The position numbers were made by a program, and so were the translations under genes. Below, one piece after another: positions 10,000-20,964 of a stretch of 64,000 nucleotides of DNA (positions are counted from its first letter, which is position 1; every line of letters begins with the position of its first letter). Under the pieces are notes generated by a model that was given only the letters and a program-made list of their open reading frames with translations, did no database searches and was not told the origin of the DNA. Source of the stretch: Micromussa lordhowensis (Eukaryota; Cnidaria; Anthozoa; Scleractinia; Lobophylliidae); the NCBI GenBank assembly GCA_964020085.1, contig OZ026603.1:3798865-3862864 (forward strand). Direction: 5' to 3'.

Positions 10000-12390
10000 G
10001 GGGTTTGGACTTTATTTTCAGGTTTTCTTTTTCATAGGGTTTCTCTGTTTCTGACTTTTGGCTGTGCCTACTTTCCTTTGTTATGCCTTGGTGCATTTTG
10101 CTCTCGTTAATTATCGGCGTTAGCAGATTGCCCATAATTTAAAGAGATAGATTTCTATTTCTCGTGGTCATCATAGCTAGCGTTATTGCTCGTGGGCATG
10201 CGCGCACGGCGGCGGCGACTAGGGCATTCCTCAATTTAGGAAAAAGCTGCTCATTAAAAGTCAAAAGTTGCCTTATGTTATGATAGTTGCTAAAAAAGCT
10301 GGTAAAAAATGCTGCTCTTCAATTTATTTGGTCTGATGCTAGAGTACAACAAAAATGAAATTCCTAAGCATTTTTTGATGCAATTTTGCGGCGTAATAAC
10401 CGTTGATAAATAACTTTGTTCTCAATTAGAGCCAAAATAGAAACTATCAGGTATAGGATTGTCTTGGGGGACAGGTCTTTCACAACACAAATATCTAAAA
10501 ACACACTCGCCTTTTACTTGAGTCATCACGGCACCATGTTTGCAACTCACGAGGTATCATTCTGGGTCACTTGCAACAAAAGTCGTTTTACTGTAAAAAC
10601 CATACGATTAAACCATCCGGGTTAGAGCACATGGTCTTAGAACACGAACAACGAACTCGCGCCAAATCAGCATTCTGGGATACAAGAATGAAATGGATCG
10701 GACTAACATAGATTTAGGCCAGCCTAAAAGCGTAGCTCCTTGGCCGGGTTGTTCAGAGCCCACTTAAGCTAACCCAGGAAAAAGTAGAATTTTGATTTGA
10801 ATTTCGCAACTTTGTGATGAGGTTTATATAGGCAGGAGCCGTAATCGGGGACGGAAACCGCAAGAGCGCTATTTCTGGTATTGGGGCTGTCCCCCATCCT
10901 CGGAGACCCAGGGGCAGATAGTTGGGTCATGTGGAAGTCGAAGCGGCCAAGTTTACAAGAACGAAAATGCTTGTCTGTGATTGGGCACAAAAATTTTTGT
11001 GCCCAATCACAGACAAGCAGGTCATGTGCGGGTCATGTGCAGTACATGCGCGTATATGCTGCGAGAATCTTCGCGGATGAACGCGGGGAAAAGGTGTCCG
11101 AAATTCCCAAGATCATAGTTAGTTACTAACCAAACTATGCCAAAATGTTTGATGCCTTTGGTTCACAACTCAATACGTTCATGTCTGTTGAAATTTGACT
11201 TAAGTATTTTCGCTGTAAGCTGCTCAGTAAGAGTGAGTAAGACAGTGTCGAATTTAAATACGTCCCGCTTTATATCACTGACCTAGTAATGTTTCACTGC
11301 TTCTTTTACAAGAGCTCCACATTACTCCACTATAAATTTCACTTATGTTGAAGATTAACAGCTTTTCCATAACCCGGGAAAAAAAAACAGTCGAAAACAT
11401 TTGGCGGGATATAGCTGCGTTTCAGGACTTCAAAGTCACTTCACGCACTTGCGAGGATTTCGCAAGAGTACATCGCGACCGAAAATTAAAACTAAAACAA
11501 AAATGCAAGTTTAAGTTTCGTCTGAATTGTAAGCAACGTTTACAAGGCCTAATAATTGACACTGTTACATGTCAAGTTTATGTCTTTAGATGATGTACAG
11601 TTTTGTTTGTGTCAACAAATTGTCGTCTATTTTTGAGGAATAATAGCGCTCGCCGAACGGTGTTCAGTACAGTCAGTAAAACGCAATTTGGTGTAAAAAC
11701 GTACATCGAACTCAAGATAATATCGCTTGTTTTTTTAACCATAATTAAAATTCTGCTCAAGCTGGGTGATACATGTCTGAGAACATATTAAAAGCTTAGC
11801 TGAAAATATGTGAATGCAGGACGTTTTGAGAAGGATTAAAAGGAAAAAAGGTTATGGAACACCGCCAGACAGATGAACGCCCCTAAAAGGGCACCCAAGG
11901 TTGGTGGACAACTGTTTAGTGTACATCTACCAATTTTTAACTTTCAATAATAATTTCCTATATTTCCATAAATTTTACTAATCTCCAAATTTGCCCAAAA
12001 ATTGCCAAAAAATTTACAAAACAGCCCAAAACATAGCTTTGCGAGATGATCCGAGAGATCAGTTCTTGACTGCCTGAAACGTGAACGAGATATTTGCCTT
12101 AGGACCACAATACCCAGCCAAAATACGGCCTTCAGGACCCCCGCCTAAGGAATATATCCGAATACAACCGAGCTTAGCCTTAGCAATGCACATTGTGAAA
12201 CACAGTCCATAGTGACGGAGCAGGGGGTATAAATGTTAGAAATGGCAACAATAAATCAGTGGTTACGATTTGGGAAAAAGAGACTTCAGTCATGAATTTT
12301 CTTTTATTGAGACATTTGATATTGATACCACGCGAGTTTGATTGCATATCAATCGTTATGTACCATGCGTAGCAATAACCCATCTCTTTG
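10000..12390. other. No recognised gene; repeat fragments and a palindrome
   Basis: The only content I can name is two fragments of repeat family A (10150-10210 and 10708-10810) and the perfect palindrome at 10968-11019. The signal-peptide exon of the minicollagen gene should lie here or further left, but I could not find one. A TATAAA-like string at 12228 is not followed by a plausible first exon. Confidence 0.5.
10968..11019. repeat. Perfect spacerless palindrome, 26-bp arms
   Basis: TGCTTGTCTGTGATTGGGCA followed by CAAAAA mirrors itself exactly around the centre between 10993 and 10994, with no loop. GGGTCATGTG-like words occur on both sides (10924 and 11020-11035), so it may be the fold-back centre of a larger inverted duplication. 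Confidence 0.9.
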
Positions 12391-12398
12391 CCTTTCAG

Positions 12399-12856
12399 AG
12401 GATAAAGAAAAGCGAGAGGCTAACCCTTGTGGATATGGATGCCCGGCAATGTGCGCTCCAACTTGCGAACCAACGTGTTGTGCCCCACCACCACCCCCTC
12501 CGCCACCACCATGCCCAGTCCCTGTGCCTATGCCAGTACCATGCCCACAGCCAGGACCCCCTGGACAACCAGGATGCATGGGACCACCCGGCCTTCCCGG
12601 ATGCCGCGGATTTCCCGGTATGCCCGGATGCATGGGACCAATGGGACCAATGGGACCAATGGGACCTCCCGGACCACCCGGATGCCCCGGTCTCCCTGCT
12701 CCACCCCCACCTCCTTGTCCACCCATCTGTGTTCATCAATGTATGAAGATCTGTCCTCAGCCATGCTGCGCTCCACCCCCTGTGTATATCCCTCCACCAC
12801 CGCCCCCTCCCATGCCAGTTTGTGCCCCATCCTGCGCCCCAGCCTGCTGTAAATAA
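12399..12856 (+). CDS. Minicollagen, terminal coding exon
   Basis: Minicollagens form the disulfide-crosslinked wall of the nematocyst capsule. The exon opens after CCTTTCAG with DKEKREANP, where KR fits a propeptide cleavage site. Then come an N-terminal Cys-rich domain ([18 protein letters not shown]), nine prolines, a PVPVPMPVP linker, and about 15 Gly-X-Y triplets including [10 protein letters not shown] second polyproline, a [18 protein letters not shown] block, more polyproline and a C-terminal [10 protein letters not shown] follow, ending K-stop. Its 152 mature-side codons fit the usual 130-180-residue family size. The signal-peptide exon is upstream and was not located; the exon begins with two bases of a split codon. 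The open frame can be read back to 12338, but that part lacks a signal peptide and crosses the acceptor. The duplicated central Cys block (three rather than two Cys-rich segments) is a variant worth noting. Confidence 0.93.
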
Positions 12857-13050
12857 GAAGTGAGAAAATGTACAAAAAAATGATTTACGGACTTGTCCTG
12901 TGGGCAGAACGATGTTATTTTGGATTTGATTAGATCAAAAGACCTCTTATTTTCGTATTTCAGTCCTACTATTGACTTCAAGGGAGAGCGAGATTTGAAA
13001 ACTACTAGAATTTGTTTCTTGCACGAAAACGACATACCATGTTAGTTTCC

Positions 13051-13056
13051 AATAAA
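13051..13056 (+). terminator. Poly(A) signal of the minicollagen gene
   Basis: AATAAA lies 195 bases after the stop codon, followed by a GT-rich stretch (AGTGTCATTGTACTTGTGACTG). This is the spacing expected for cleavage around 13070-13080. Confidence 0.7.
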
Positions 13057-13560
13057 AGGACAGTGTCATTGTACTTGTGACTGCTGTAAGTGCTGTCTCT
13101 TTCTTTGTCATTAATAAGCAGTTAAACGGTGACCATGCTGGTTAATTATCTTTATTAAGAACAGACTAAGGACTTACATGAACATTACCGTGGAATGATA
13201 CTCTCAAACATAGGAATTTTTGTATTAACTTTTCACAAATCATTTTTCATGTCATGTTATGAAGACGGATTCCACTCAAAATTCAAGATTAATTACTAAG
13301 AATCTACTCACACCATTACAACTTTTTGAATACCATTTAAAACATTTCACTATAATTCATTTCTCTAGGTGATCCCGCGATCAAATCCCCAAGCATTCTC
13401 GAGAAACTTAATGTCAAACCTCGTAAGCATGTTCAAAGCGTGTGTTATTCTGTTTTCAACTAACGCGAATGATCCCTTTTATAATTGAAATATGGATAAG
13501 TTCAAGTCAGTTCAATTTTCTCTCGCAGGGTTAAGTCTTAATAAGATCTTCTTACCTTAA

Positions 13561-14206
13561 GGACGTTCGCGCCAATTGTTTCTGCGCATCCTTACTGCGC
13601 ACGCAAATTCACGCCACGTCATGCATGAGCGCGCGCGCGCTGAGTAATAAAATGAATAATGATAGGGCAGATGGCTGTTTTTACAGCTTTGCCTGGATTT
13701 GACGATCTTCGACGTCCGGTGACGCCTACTTTTCTTTGAAAAAACGGATTGTATTTACAATTATCTCCACTTTGTCCAAAAATGAACAAAAAAGTCAATG
13801 TGGGAAGTTAAAAAGAATTCAAGATTTCTATCCACGGGACATGGAATCCTGCCAACTTGCAGCTGCAAGGCGCGTGAAACTGTGGTCACTAAACACGAAA
13901 TTGTTCTTAAAGGAACCTCACCAGTTGACTAAATTCACTTAATAGGTTCACTTAAACAATATTAGGCAGAGAAAATTACAATTCAAAGATCTAATTGTAA
14001 TATTTTGGGGCTTACAGACACTGTGGCCTTATTCGCTAACGAAGTCCAATTTTTCAGATTTAGGGTGTTCTTTCGGGCTTGTTCTCTCCAAAACGAAGTC
14101 GGTGACCCCCCTTTTTTTTACATTTCTGACATTACTAACTCATCATCTTAGAGCGGTAAAAGTTTCAGAAAAAAATCAATGTTGGAAAATTTTCGCGCGA
14201 ACGTCC
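13561..14206. mobile_element. Possible TTAA-type element, ends GGACGTTCGCGC
   Basis: TTAA followed by GGACGTTCGCGC at 13561 is matched by the inverted GCGCGAACGTCC at 14195-14206. No TTAA remains at the right end and the interior is non-coding, so this is a tentative call. Confidence 0.35.
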
Positions 14207-14939
14207 GGCAGCTGAGCCCGCAGTACGATCGGCAGTCAAAAGTTTGGTGTGCTAACGAAACGATACGATAACAGCCTTTTTCTTCGCAGCTAACAAAAAT
14301 AGAAACAGTGCTCAAGTTTCTTTGGCCTCTACTAGTAGTCAACTTGAGTATTCCGGGTTTAATTTGACGGGAAACAGCATATTTTGTTCACAATAACACA
14401 ACTATTATCCTACCTAGCGATACTCGACGAACTACGGGCGAGTTACCATGTCGAGCGCCGGCGACCCATTTTTGGAGCCAAATAGAAGCTTAGAAACACA
14501 GAATCGTTCATATTTTTCACTTTTTGGTTTTTGAAATTGTAAATACCTTTTCGTAGATATTTAATGCCATCTCCAGTGAGAAAAGTTACCTGATGATTTC
14601 AATGCCTTTCCTGACTTGTTAACTTTACATCAGACACTAGAATTTTTCCCGCCTGCTGAAGCCTGATTTGTCAATTCAAATTTCCCGCGCGCCAGCCGTA
14701 TGCAAGGTTAGCCCGCAATGATTTTTTTAGTAACTTAATTTTTGCATTATTGCTGGAAGAGTCTTCTGAAATCATCTTCAGTTCAACAATAGAAATTGTT
14801 TCACACCAATTGCGAGATCAATAGTTACCATGTCAACCGTGCCACGCCTTAAAAATCTATCTTTTATAGCCTTCACGCCAACAGCTGTATCTCATCACCA
14901 GAGAAACAGTTGGATATGTTTAATATACATAGAACTGTG

Positions 14940-15680
14940 ATAGTGGAGCCCCATACCCATCATGCATGGGAAAAAAAGGGAACCCATGAGTTGAGTTTCT
15001 CATGGTTATCATGGCTAGCAGTATTGCTCGTGGGCGCGCACGCACGACGACGACGACGACGACCACGGAGTTGCCCAACATGGCAGCCATACTCCAAAAA
15101 AGAGACAAACAACCTTGGTTTACCGTGTATTTCTTCGATATTGGACATCCATGCTATGATCAATTGACACCTGTCAAAACAAGGTATCCGCTGACCAGTA
15201 TCACGTGGCAATATCGCGGGCTCTAGTTTACAGCTCATCGAGGTCACATGCTTATGTGAAATTGACCGCTGACCAAGTGCTGCTTTTCCCTTCAGATCGC
15301 GCGCTCATGTCAAGTTAATTTGTTAAAAACAGGGCAGGATTAAGGTTAAAAGTAGTCTCCTTCGCAGCCGTTATTAGGGTCGTCATGCAACGATCCTCCC
15401 CACTAAGTGGGGGAGTAGCGTTGCGTGACGACTCTAATAACAGCTGCGGAGGAGACTTGGTTAAAAGTTAACCGAATTATACCTTTTTTTTCAATACAAA
15501 TGTTTTTCGCTGCTTTGTTTTGTGTATATGATGATTATTAAAACTCAAAACAGAAGGCAGAAGAAGAAAACTGAACACAAAGTTGCAAAACTCAAACCAA
15601 AATTCTACCTTTTCCTAGGTTCCTGGCTCTGAACAACCCCTGCCCAGGAACTACGCTTTTAGGCTGGCCTAAATCTACAT
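14940..15680 (-). repeat. Dispersed repeat family A, inverted copy
   Basis: It runs from GGAGCCCCATACCCATCATG to GGCCTAAATCTACATA and matches the reverse complement of 2042-2600. A run of CGA/ACG triplets sits near 15046-15062. A separate MITE (15354-15457) is nested inside this copy. Confidence 0.7.
15354..15457. mobile_element. Hairpin MITE (AGTCTCC...GGAGACT)
   Basis: Arms AGTCTCCTTCGCAGCCGTTATTAG and its near-perfect complement CTAATAACAGCTGCGGAGGAGACT enclose CCTCCCCCACT-type inner complements. It is inserted within repeat family A. AAAG flanks on both sides (TTAAAAGT / TTAAAAGT) could be a target duplication. Confidence 0.85.
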
Positions 15681-16696
15681 ATTATTGACCTCAACCCTTA
15701 GCTTAAGTCTTTCTGCTTTTGGCCCTTAATTTACAAGGTGAAAGGGAATGAAATTAATCATGACCACGCCGTTGATCAGATTGGCCAAAAAATGTGTGAC
15801 AAATGAAAGGGCATGGCTTAATTTAGGTTTATATCACAGAAGCACTATTGATCACAGTCTACAGAAAAAAAAAGTTGAATGCCTGAGGTTAAATGCTTTT
15901 CCAAGGGGAAGTGTCGAACTGAAGTGCGTATAGTTAAAATCTGACACTCGAGGAAAAGACAGTTAAACACGGAGCGATCCTATAAATGGAGGCTGAGCGG
16001 CTCAGCCCATCAATCAGAAATTGGAATACTCTTCTTTGATTGGCTTATTCACCCGGGCGTGTCGTACTCCCGCGAAATTCGCACGAAGTAATATTTCAGG
16101 CGACCGCACAAGGGAAGATTTTTCGTTTGTTTGCTTTCTTTCTAAAAAGGTAAGCGAAAACAACAAGAATGGCGTCTACAGAACAAGAATTTAGACATAT
16201 ACATATCATATACATGCATTTTAACTTATTATTTTTGTTGTTTCACTTGTGAAAGCATATCGATTGTTTTGGAGTTGTTTACTCCATATAAATGCCGTAC
16301 GCGTGTTTTAGACAAAGTGCAAACCGTTGACAAACATGTACATGCTAAAAAAAAGTGGTATCTTTCATTATGACCCCAAAATTTTTTTTCGCTAAAACAA
16401 TAAAGCTTATTTTGTGGAGTAATGTGCCTCAAAAATTTTTCGATTTGAACTTAAATCCTCGAATTTCTGTGCCCCTTTGAAACCGAGTTTCGTATGGTTC
16501 ACGACCGAGCATGGGGAATCTGGGGAGAGTAAGGCCGTGACGTGACTTCGAGAACGAAAGTTTCGGCTGTCCCAGTCGGGCCTTTTACTCTGTGCGAGCG
16601 TAGAAGCCTTTTTGCCGCATAAGTTTTTCGCTGGGGCTCCACAGTCGACAGATTTCTGTTTTTATTAACAATATCTTCTACTTCGTCGGGTTCTGA

Positions 16697-17505
16697 AATG
16701 AGCTTTGACTCAGAAGACTCCGAATTTTATTATATCGCTGAAGAGAATGACGACTCGCACTTATCAACAACGCAAAGTGAATAGTTAAACGATGACGACC
16801 GAGCTGATTTATATGCTGACAACTCTCTGGCCAACGAAGAATGGACAGCCAAATGAGGTGGATGCTGACAAAGAACTCGAACGAGCTCTGATGGACAGAC
16901 CCGAAGGCAATGATATGTAGAAGTCAAAGAGTGATACTAGTAAGACTGTAGCGCGTGGCGCGTATTTACTATTTTCGCGCATTCTTCGATCTCGCATTAA
17001 CATACTTTCGTATAAATAAAAGTCAAGTCCCTTTACTTTCTCAAATTATTTTAACTTCATGCGTTCAAAGTAGATCAAAATGATTATCCCATGACACAAC
17101 AGACACAATGCTTGTGTTCTTTTCGTGCGAGTTTGGAAATTGTAGCGTCGCTTCCCTTCAAAACATCAGCGAATGTTATTGTTGTTATTATTGTATTAAA
17201 GTGAGTTAGAAGGTTGTCAAGACTCAAAGAAGAATAATCTTGTTCTTGAAGATATTGGTGCTGATGTTATCTTAAAGTGTGTTACTGAATATCCAGGAAT
17301 TAAACCTGTATGGCTTCAGAAATGGAGTTTTAAGATTAGTAGCGGGCAAATACAAAACTATCTGTCAGCTGTGCCGACTGACTGCTGTTGTTTCTCAGAT
17401 CAGATGCAACAACGGCAGCATGAATCGATGGACAAGCGGTTATTCCAAAGCCACTGAGTCAGCAAAATCCCTTCCTCTCTCTGAAAATCCAGGCATCGAG
17501 CGAGA
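16697..17505 (+). pseudogene. Decayed P2X7-intracellular-domain-like transposon gene
   Basis: Two blocks read like parts of the cnidarian transposon-associated proteins annotated as P2X purinoceptor 7-like. 16697-16783 gives an acidic start (MSFDSEDSEFYYIAEENDD) and, past a stop, DDRADLYADNSLANEEW. 17233-17380 gives LEDIGADVILKCVTEYPGIK followed by PVWLQKWSFK. Stops (16782 region, TGAGG at 16855) and frame changes break the gene. The assignment rests on remembered family patterns, not on a search. Confidence 0.45.
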
Positions 17506-17554
17506 TCATCTGGTTTGAATTAAATGCTTTATAGAACAGATCACCGAACACTTA

Positions 17555-17737
17555 TTACACGGCTATCACTTTTGCACGTTTCGCTTTCACGAAATCGAGC
17601 CATCCCTTTGTACGTTTCTTCTCTTCAGGACGATCATCTCCATAAAACGGTATGGCATTTAGCGGAGTATCTCCTGTAAGTTTGTTGTGTTGGTACATGA
17701 CAATACAGCGCACGTGGCTAGCATTTTTTTCGAACAA
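17555..17737 (-). pseudogene. Possible THAP-like zinc-finger fragment
   Basis: A 60-codon minus-strand frame includes IPFYGDDRPEEKKRTKGWLD then FVKAKRAK. The FP-like turn, basic linker and conserved-Trp spacing resemble a THAP domain middle, but only one Cys of the expected C2CH set is visible. THAP domains occur in Kolobok and P-type transposases, consistent with the surrounding TIR element. Confidence 0.35.
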
Positions 17738-18284
17738 CTTTTCCGGCCTTTCTCACAGAAACAAGTAAATATGCGAATCTCAGAATCATCGTGTTCTCGA
17801 TCTGACGTCACATCCGGCCCTCGACCCATTCCCCGTTAAACTCGGTCGTGAACCAAAATGGCGGCATTTTGACGTACTTTGACGAGCCATAGAAAATCAA
17901 AGATTTAACCAAATCGAAAAATTTTTGCGGCACATTACTCCACAAAATAAGCTTTATTGCTTTAGCGAAAAAAATTTTTGGGGTTAGGTGCACTTTAAGG
18001 CATAAAAACTAACTTATACCTTTTTTACAATTTCAACAAAATTGAGATACCACCTTAACTCTCTCTACCTGTCAATAGCTTTGAATTTGTGAAAATGCTT
18101 TTGCCCCTGTGCCTCCGAGGATGGTTGTCCTGATACTTTGTCAAATGTTCTTATGAAAAATGCTTTTAGCGAAATCTTATAATAGGACAAAAGGGAAACA
18201 GTTTGTCGTTCTTTGTAGGAGGGACAGGAGGCATCAAAATAACTCGTTACTAAGCACAAGCTACTATTCTTTTCAAAGCAGATT

Positions 18285-18290
18285 TTTATT
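18285..18290 (-). terminator. Poly(A) signal for the Tyr/Pro-rich gene
   Basis: TTTATT on the + strand gives AATAAA on the minus strand, 56 bases downstream of the stop codon at 18346-18348. Confidence 0.6.
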
Positions 18291-18345
18291 CAAGAACAAA
18301 ATCCTAACACGTTTAAGTCAACATTAACAAATTGCGAATATTTAC

Positions 18346-18891
18346 TTAGTGGGTTATTGCGCTCTTTTTGTCCTCTTTATCGTCGCCTTCTTTTTTAGCT
18401 TCTTCTTTAACATTATTTTCTGTCGTTTCCGCTGGGACACAGCCTGGGTAACCGCAGTTGTACCCATATGGGTAGTTATATCCATACGGGTAGTGGTACG
18501 GGTACGGGTAGCCGTACGGATAGGTGTGCGTGGCGGGCTGTTGTACGGTCACTGCAGGATGTACAGTCACTGCCGTGAGCGGAGCTGCGGGGTGGACGGC
18601 CGGATGTACTGCTGGGTGTGCGTACGGGTATGGGTAGTGGTACAGGTAGGCGGGGTGTTGATAGGGGTACTGTCCATAATGCAAGGGATACCCAGGATGT
18701 TCATACCCAGGGTAGTAAACAGTACTGGTTTTTCCTACAAACGAAAATGAACGATTGTTAATAACTCACGATCTTGAGCATATAATCATATTTTAGACTG
18801 ACATCATCTTCTAAATTGATATCATATTTTAGATTGCAGGAGAACTACGTATACCTTTCTTGTCTTTATCCTGTTTCACGTCATCTGATTG
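18346..18891 (-). CDS. Tyr/Pro/His-rich probable secreted protein, 3' exons
   Basis: The last exon is 18346-18734 (acceptor TTTGTAG) and a short upstream exon is proposed at 18855-18891 (37 nt, donor GTATAC). Joined in frame they give QSDDVKQDKDKKGKTSTV, a charged, propeptide-like start, then a repetitive domain. That domain has HPGYPLHYGQYPYQHP, HYPYPYAHPAVHPAVHPAAP and PYGYPYPYHYPYGYNYPYGY blocks, one CGYPGC pair, and a charged tail rich in Glu, Lys and Asp. I do not recognise the family. Low complexity, Tyr-Pro repeats and the single Cys pair suggest an extracellular structural or adhesive protein. The signal-peptide exon was not found. The short exon is less certain because Penelope-like sequence begins almost at its acceptor. 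The frame is unbroken for 129 codons. Confidence 0.65.
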
Positions 18892-18894
18892 CTA

Positions 18895-19200
18895 CAGTCT
18901 GCTTTAGATGACCTCAGGAGACATTTGTCACGCAATGGGTACCCCCGTGGTATTATTTCTTATAACATGAACGATGTAGTCAATAAACACCAAAACAAAC
19001 CTAAGGATATCATTACAGTGCCCAAAAAAGAAATTTTCATTGTTTTACCCTATCTAGGTATTCAAAGTAAAATTGTCACTCAACAGCTCAAATCATGTAT
19101 CTACAAGTTCTATGGTTGTTTTAATCTTAAGATTATTTTCCGAAACACTCGCCGAATTAAGTCTTTTTTCCCCTATAAAGACAAACTCAACCGCTCCCTT
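18895..19200 (+). pseudogene. Penelope-like retroelement fragment
   Basis: An open frame includes SRNGYPRGIISYNMNDVVNK, PKKEIFIVLPYLGIQSKIVT, QQLKSCIYKFYG and RIKSFFPYKDKLNRS. I recognise this as the segment between the reverse transcriptase and the GIY-YIG endonuclease in cnidarian Penelope-like elements. It is 5' truncated and stops at LNRSLK, where a TTAAAGTGCCCCTAACCCC transposon end begins, so the GIY-YIG part is missing. Confidence 0.65.
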
Positions 19201-19245
19201 AAAGTGCCCCTAACCCCAAAAATTTTTCTTAGCCGCCAAAAAGGG
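19199..19245 (+). mobile_element. TTAA-type transposon end inside the Penelope-like fragment
   Basis: TTAA then AGTGCCCCTAACCCCAAAAA matches the right terminus of the element at 16371-17998. The opposite end was not found, so the right boundary given is only the clearly matching part. Confidence 0.5.
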
Positions 19246-20806
19246 CCTTTTTGTTCTGATCACATTGGTGAAAAAATTATAGTCGTACGATTTTTCCTCG
19301 ATTTTCTGTGAATTTTTAAACGGCCCCGTCTCCTGCATGTTCAGTGTTATAATGTCAGTGTTAGCAGGGGACGTTAAAGAACCCACACACTTATCGGAAA
19401 GAGTAGGGGATGAAATTCCCGGTGCTGTGGTCTGGCCTTGTTTCACGGGTTGGTGCTTCACATAGGGTTAACCTCGTGCACCTTTCCCCCTTGGACAGAA
19501 ATGCCTAAGAAAAATTGCTATGTCTTGTCTATGCACAGTTAATAGAACTAAAGAATGTCACTCGGTTATGCCCCAGTCACGTGACGCGTTTAGACCAATC
19601 ACGTGCAATCGAAATATTTCATTGATTAATTATAGTTAATCCAACAAAATCCGGGCCCAAGTAACGGGAAAAAAGGAAACGATTTCTAGCCGACCATGTT
19701 GTAATCTATCCTCAGGGCTTCTAAATTTGAAATATGAAAATTATTTCTTCTGTACAGTCATAGATACTAGCATTTTTACATGCACATCGTGGAAACAAAT
19801 TAAGGGAAGTGATAACTGCTTGAGGCAGGAGGAAATGAGCAAGCCATCCGAATAAGGATAGAGTTACTATTTACGCAGTAGTCATGATAGTCTCTCATGA
19901 CTGGGTAGGTCGGCGTTGATTAAAATCGGTTCTGCCATCATGAAATTTAGATTGCTCCTTTAGAAGTGATAGTTCTGTTTCTCAGTTGTGGTTTGAAGTG
20001 AAATGTCTGGAAAACAGAGCTGGTTATATCATACGAAAACATTTGCAGTGTGACGTGTTTCTGCTGTCGAGTTAGGGATTCACAACGCAAATGACAAGGA
20101 CAAACATGTCATGCAAAACAGCGCTCTTTATCTACAGTACCGAGAAATACACCGGATTGCGTCATAAATCCCTGTGACATCATGTGTCGGTCACACTACC
20201 AGGAACAACGCGTTAGTAAAATCCATACAGAATTACACATTAATTAGAGGAAATCTGCTGATCCATTTACAACCACGTTTTCTTCGGTCAGTTCACTTTG
20301 ATACTCAGTGTCACAAACTTCGACGTGGTTCTTGACAAATAATTCGAAAGTTTGCTGGATTTATGCAATTATACTTCAAAGCTAAAGGGAATTCTTCTTT
20401 GATTAGAAAATTAAACAACGCACGTCATATTGCAAATAAACAGGTTGTTGATTAGGCTTGATTAGTTGGTAATGTTGTTTATCGTAGAACGTTAAGTCAT
20501 AGCGAAATTTTCCAATTATTGTTTACTCCCCTGATTCTGAGCGAAGCTCAGCAAAAAAAATCCATAAATTGAAGAAGGCAATTCATTGTTAACTACCAGC
20601 TTAATTTATGTTGGTTATGGAGGTTAACAATTTAAATAAATCAAATACAAAAACAAATAAATTCCTTCAGTGATAGTCAATGTACCCGCTGATTAATTAC
20701 GAGTTGTTGATTAGGTCTAATGACTTCTAATTAGCTCTCCTTACCTGAATGGAACGTCAAAGTGAAATTAACCAATCACCTTCTTCGAGTCAGATTATTG
20801 TTGCCT
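19246..20806. other. No recognised gene
   Basis: AT-rich DNA with no supported exon, RNA gene or repeat boundary. A good donor-like CAG/GTAAGG on the minus strand at 20741-20746 could close a 5' UTR exon of the Tyr/Pro-rich gene, but nothing confirms it. Confidence 0.4.
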
Positions 20807-20964
20807 CAGGCGGATCCAGATCTTGAGCTAAGGAGGGGGGGAGTCAGGTTTTGTTTTGCTTGCCCTGCCGGCTTTTCTTCCTTCTGTCATTTCTTCTTTT
20901 ATTCACCCAAAATAAGGCGAGCGGGCGGACCTCTGCATGAGCCCCTCCCTTAGATTCGCCACTG
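20807..20964. mobile_element. hAT-like MITE
   Basis: The left end is CAGGCGGATCCAGATCTTGA and the right end is the inverted CTTAGATTCGCCACTG. The CAGTGGCGGATCCAG-type terminus is common among animal hAT non-autonomous elements. It is 158 bp long with no coding interior. Confidence 0.6.

Larger units (their letters stand above)
16371..17998. mobile_element. 1.6 kb element with ~200-bp inverted repeats
   Basis: The left TIR (16371-16560: CCCCAAAATTTTTTTTCGCTAAA...GGTTCACGACCGAG...TCGAGAACGAAAG) is mirrored at 17785-17998. Both share the GCTTATTTTGTGGAGTAATGTGCC block. The right end is TTAA followed by an AGTGCACCTAACCCC terminus read inward, a layout that fits TTAA-targeting (Kolobok-like) elements; the left tip is eroded. 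The inside holds decayed coding pieces: ELYAD/EEW-type and CVTEYPG-type exon remnants on the + strand and a possible THAP-like frame on the - strand. Confidence 0.65.

Noticed and set aside
12338..12398. Start of the minicollagen frame upstream of the acceptor, and the TATAAA at 12228 with ATG at 12292
   Set aside because: The upstream codons give no signal peptide, the ATG 12292 frame stops within 26 codons, and CCTTTCAG at 12391-12398 is a clear acceptor.
12342..12875. Other-frame and minus-strand ORFs over the minicollagen exon (Gly-rich, Trp/Ser-rich, Thr/Met-rich)
   Set aside because: Shadows of the proline/glycine codon repeats. Only the + frame ending at 12856 shows domain order, Cys spacing and splice context.
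15950..16160. CCAAT-rich stretch followed by AAAAAG/GTAAGC that might be a promoter and 5' exon
   Set aside because: No coding exon could be linked to it, and it abuts a transposon.
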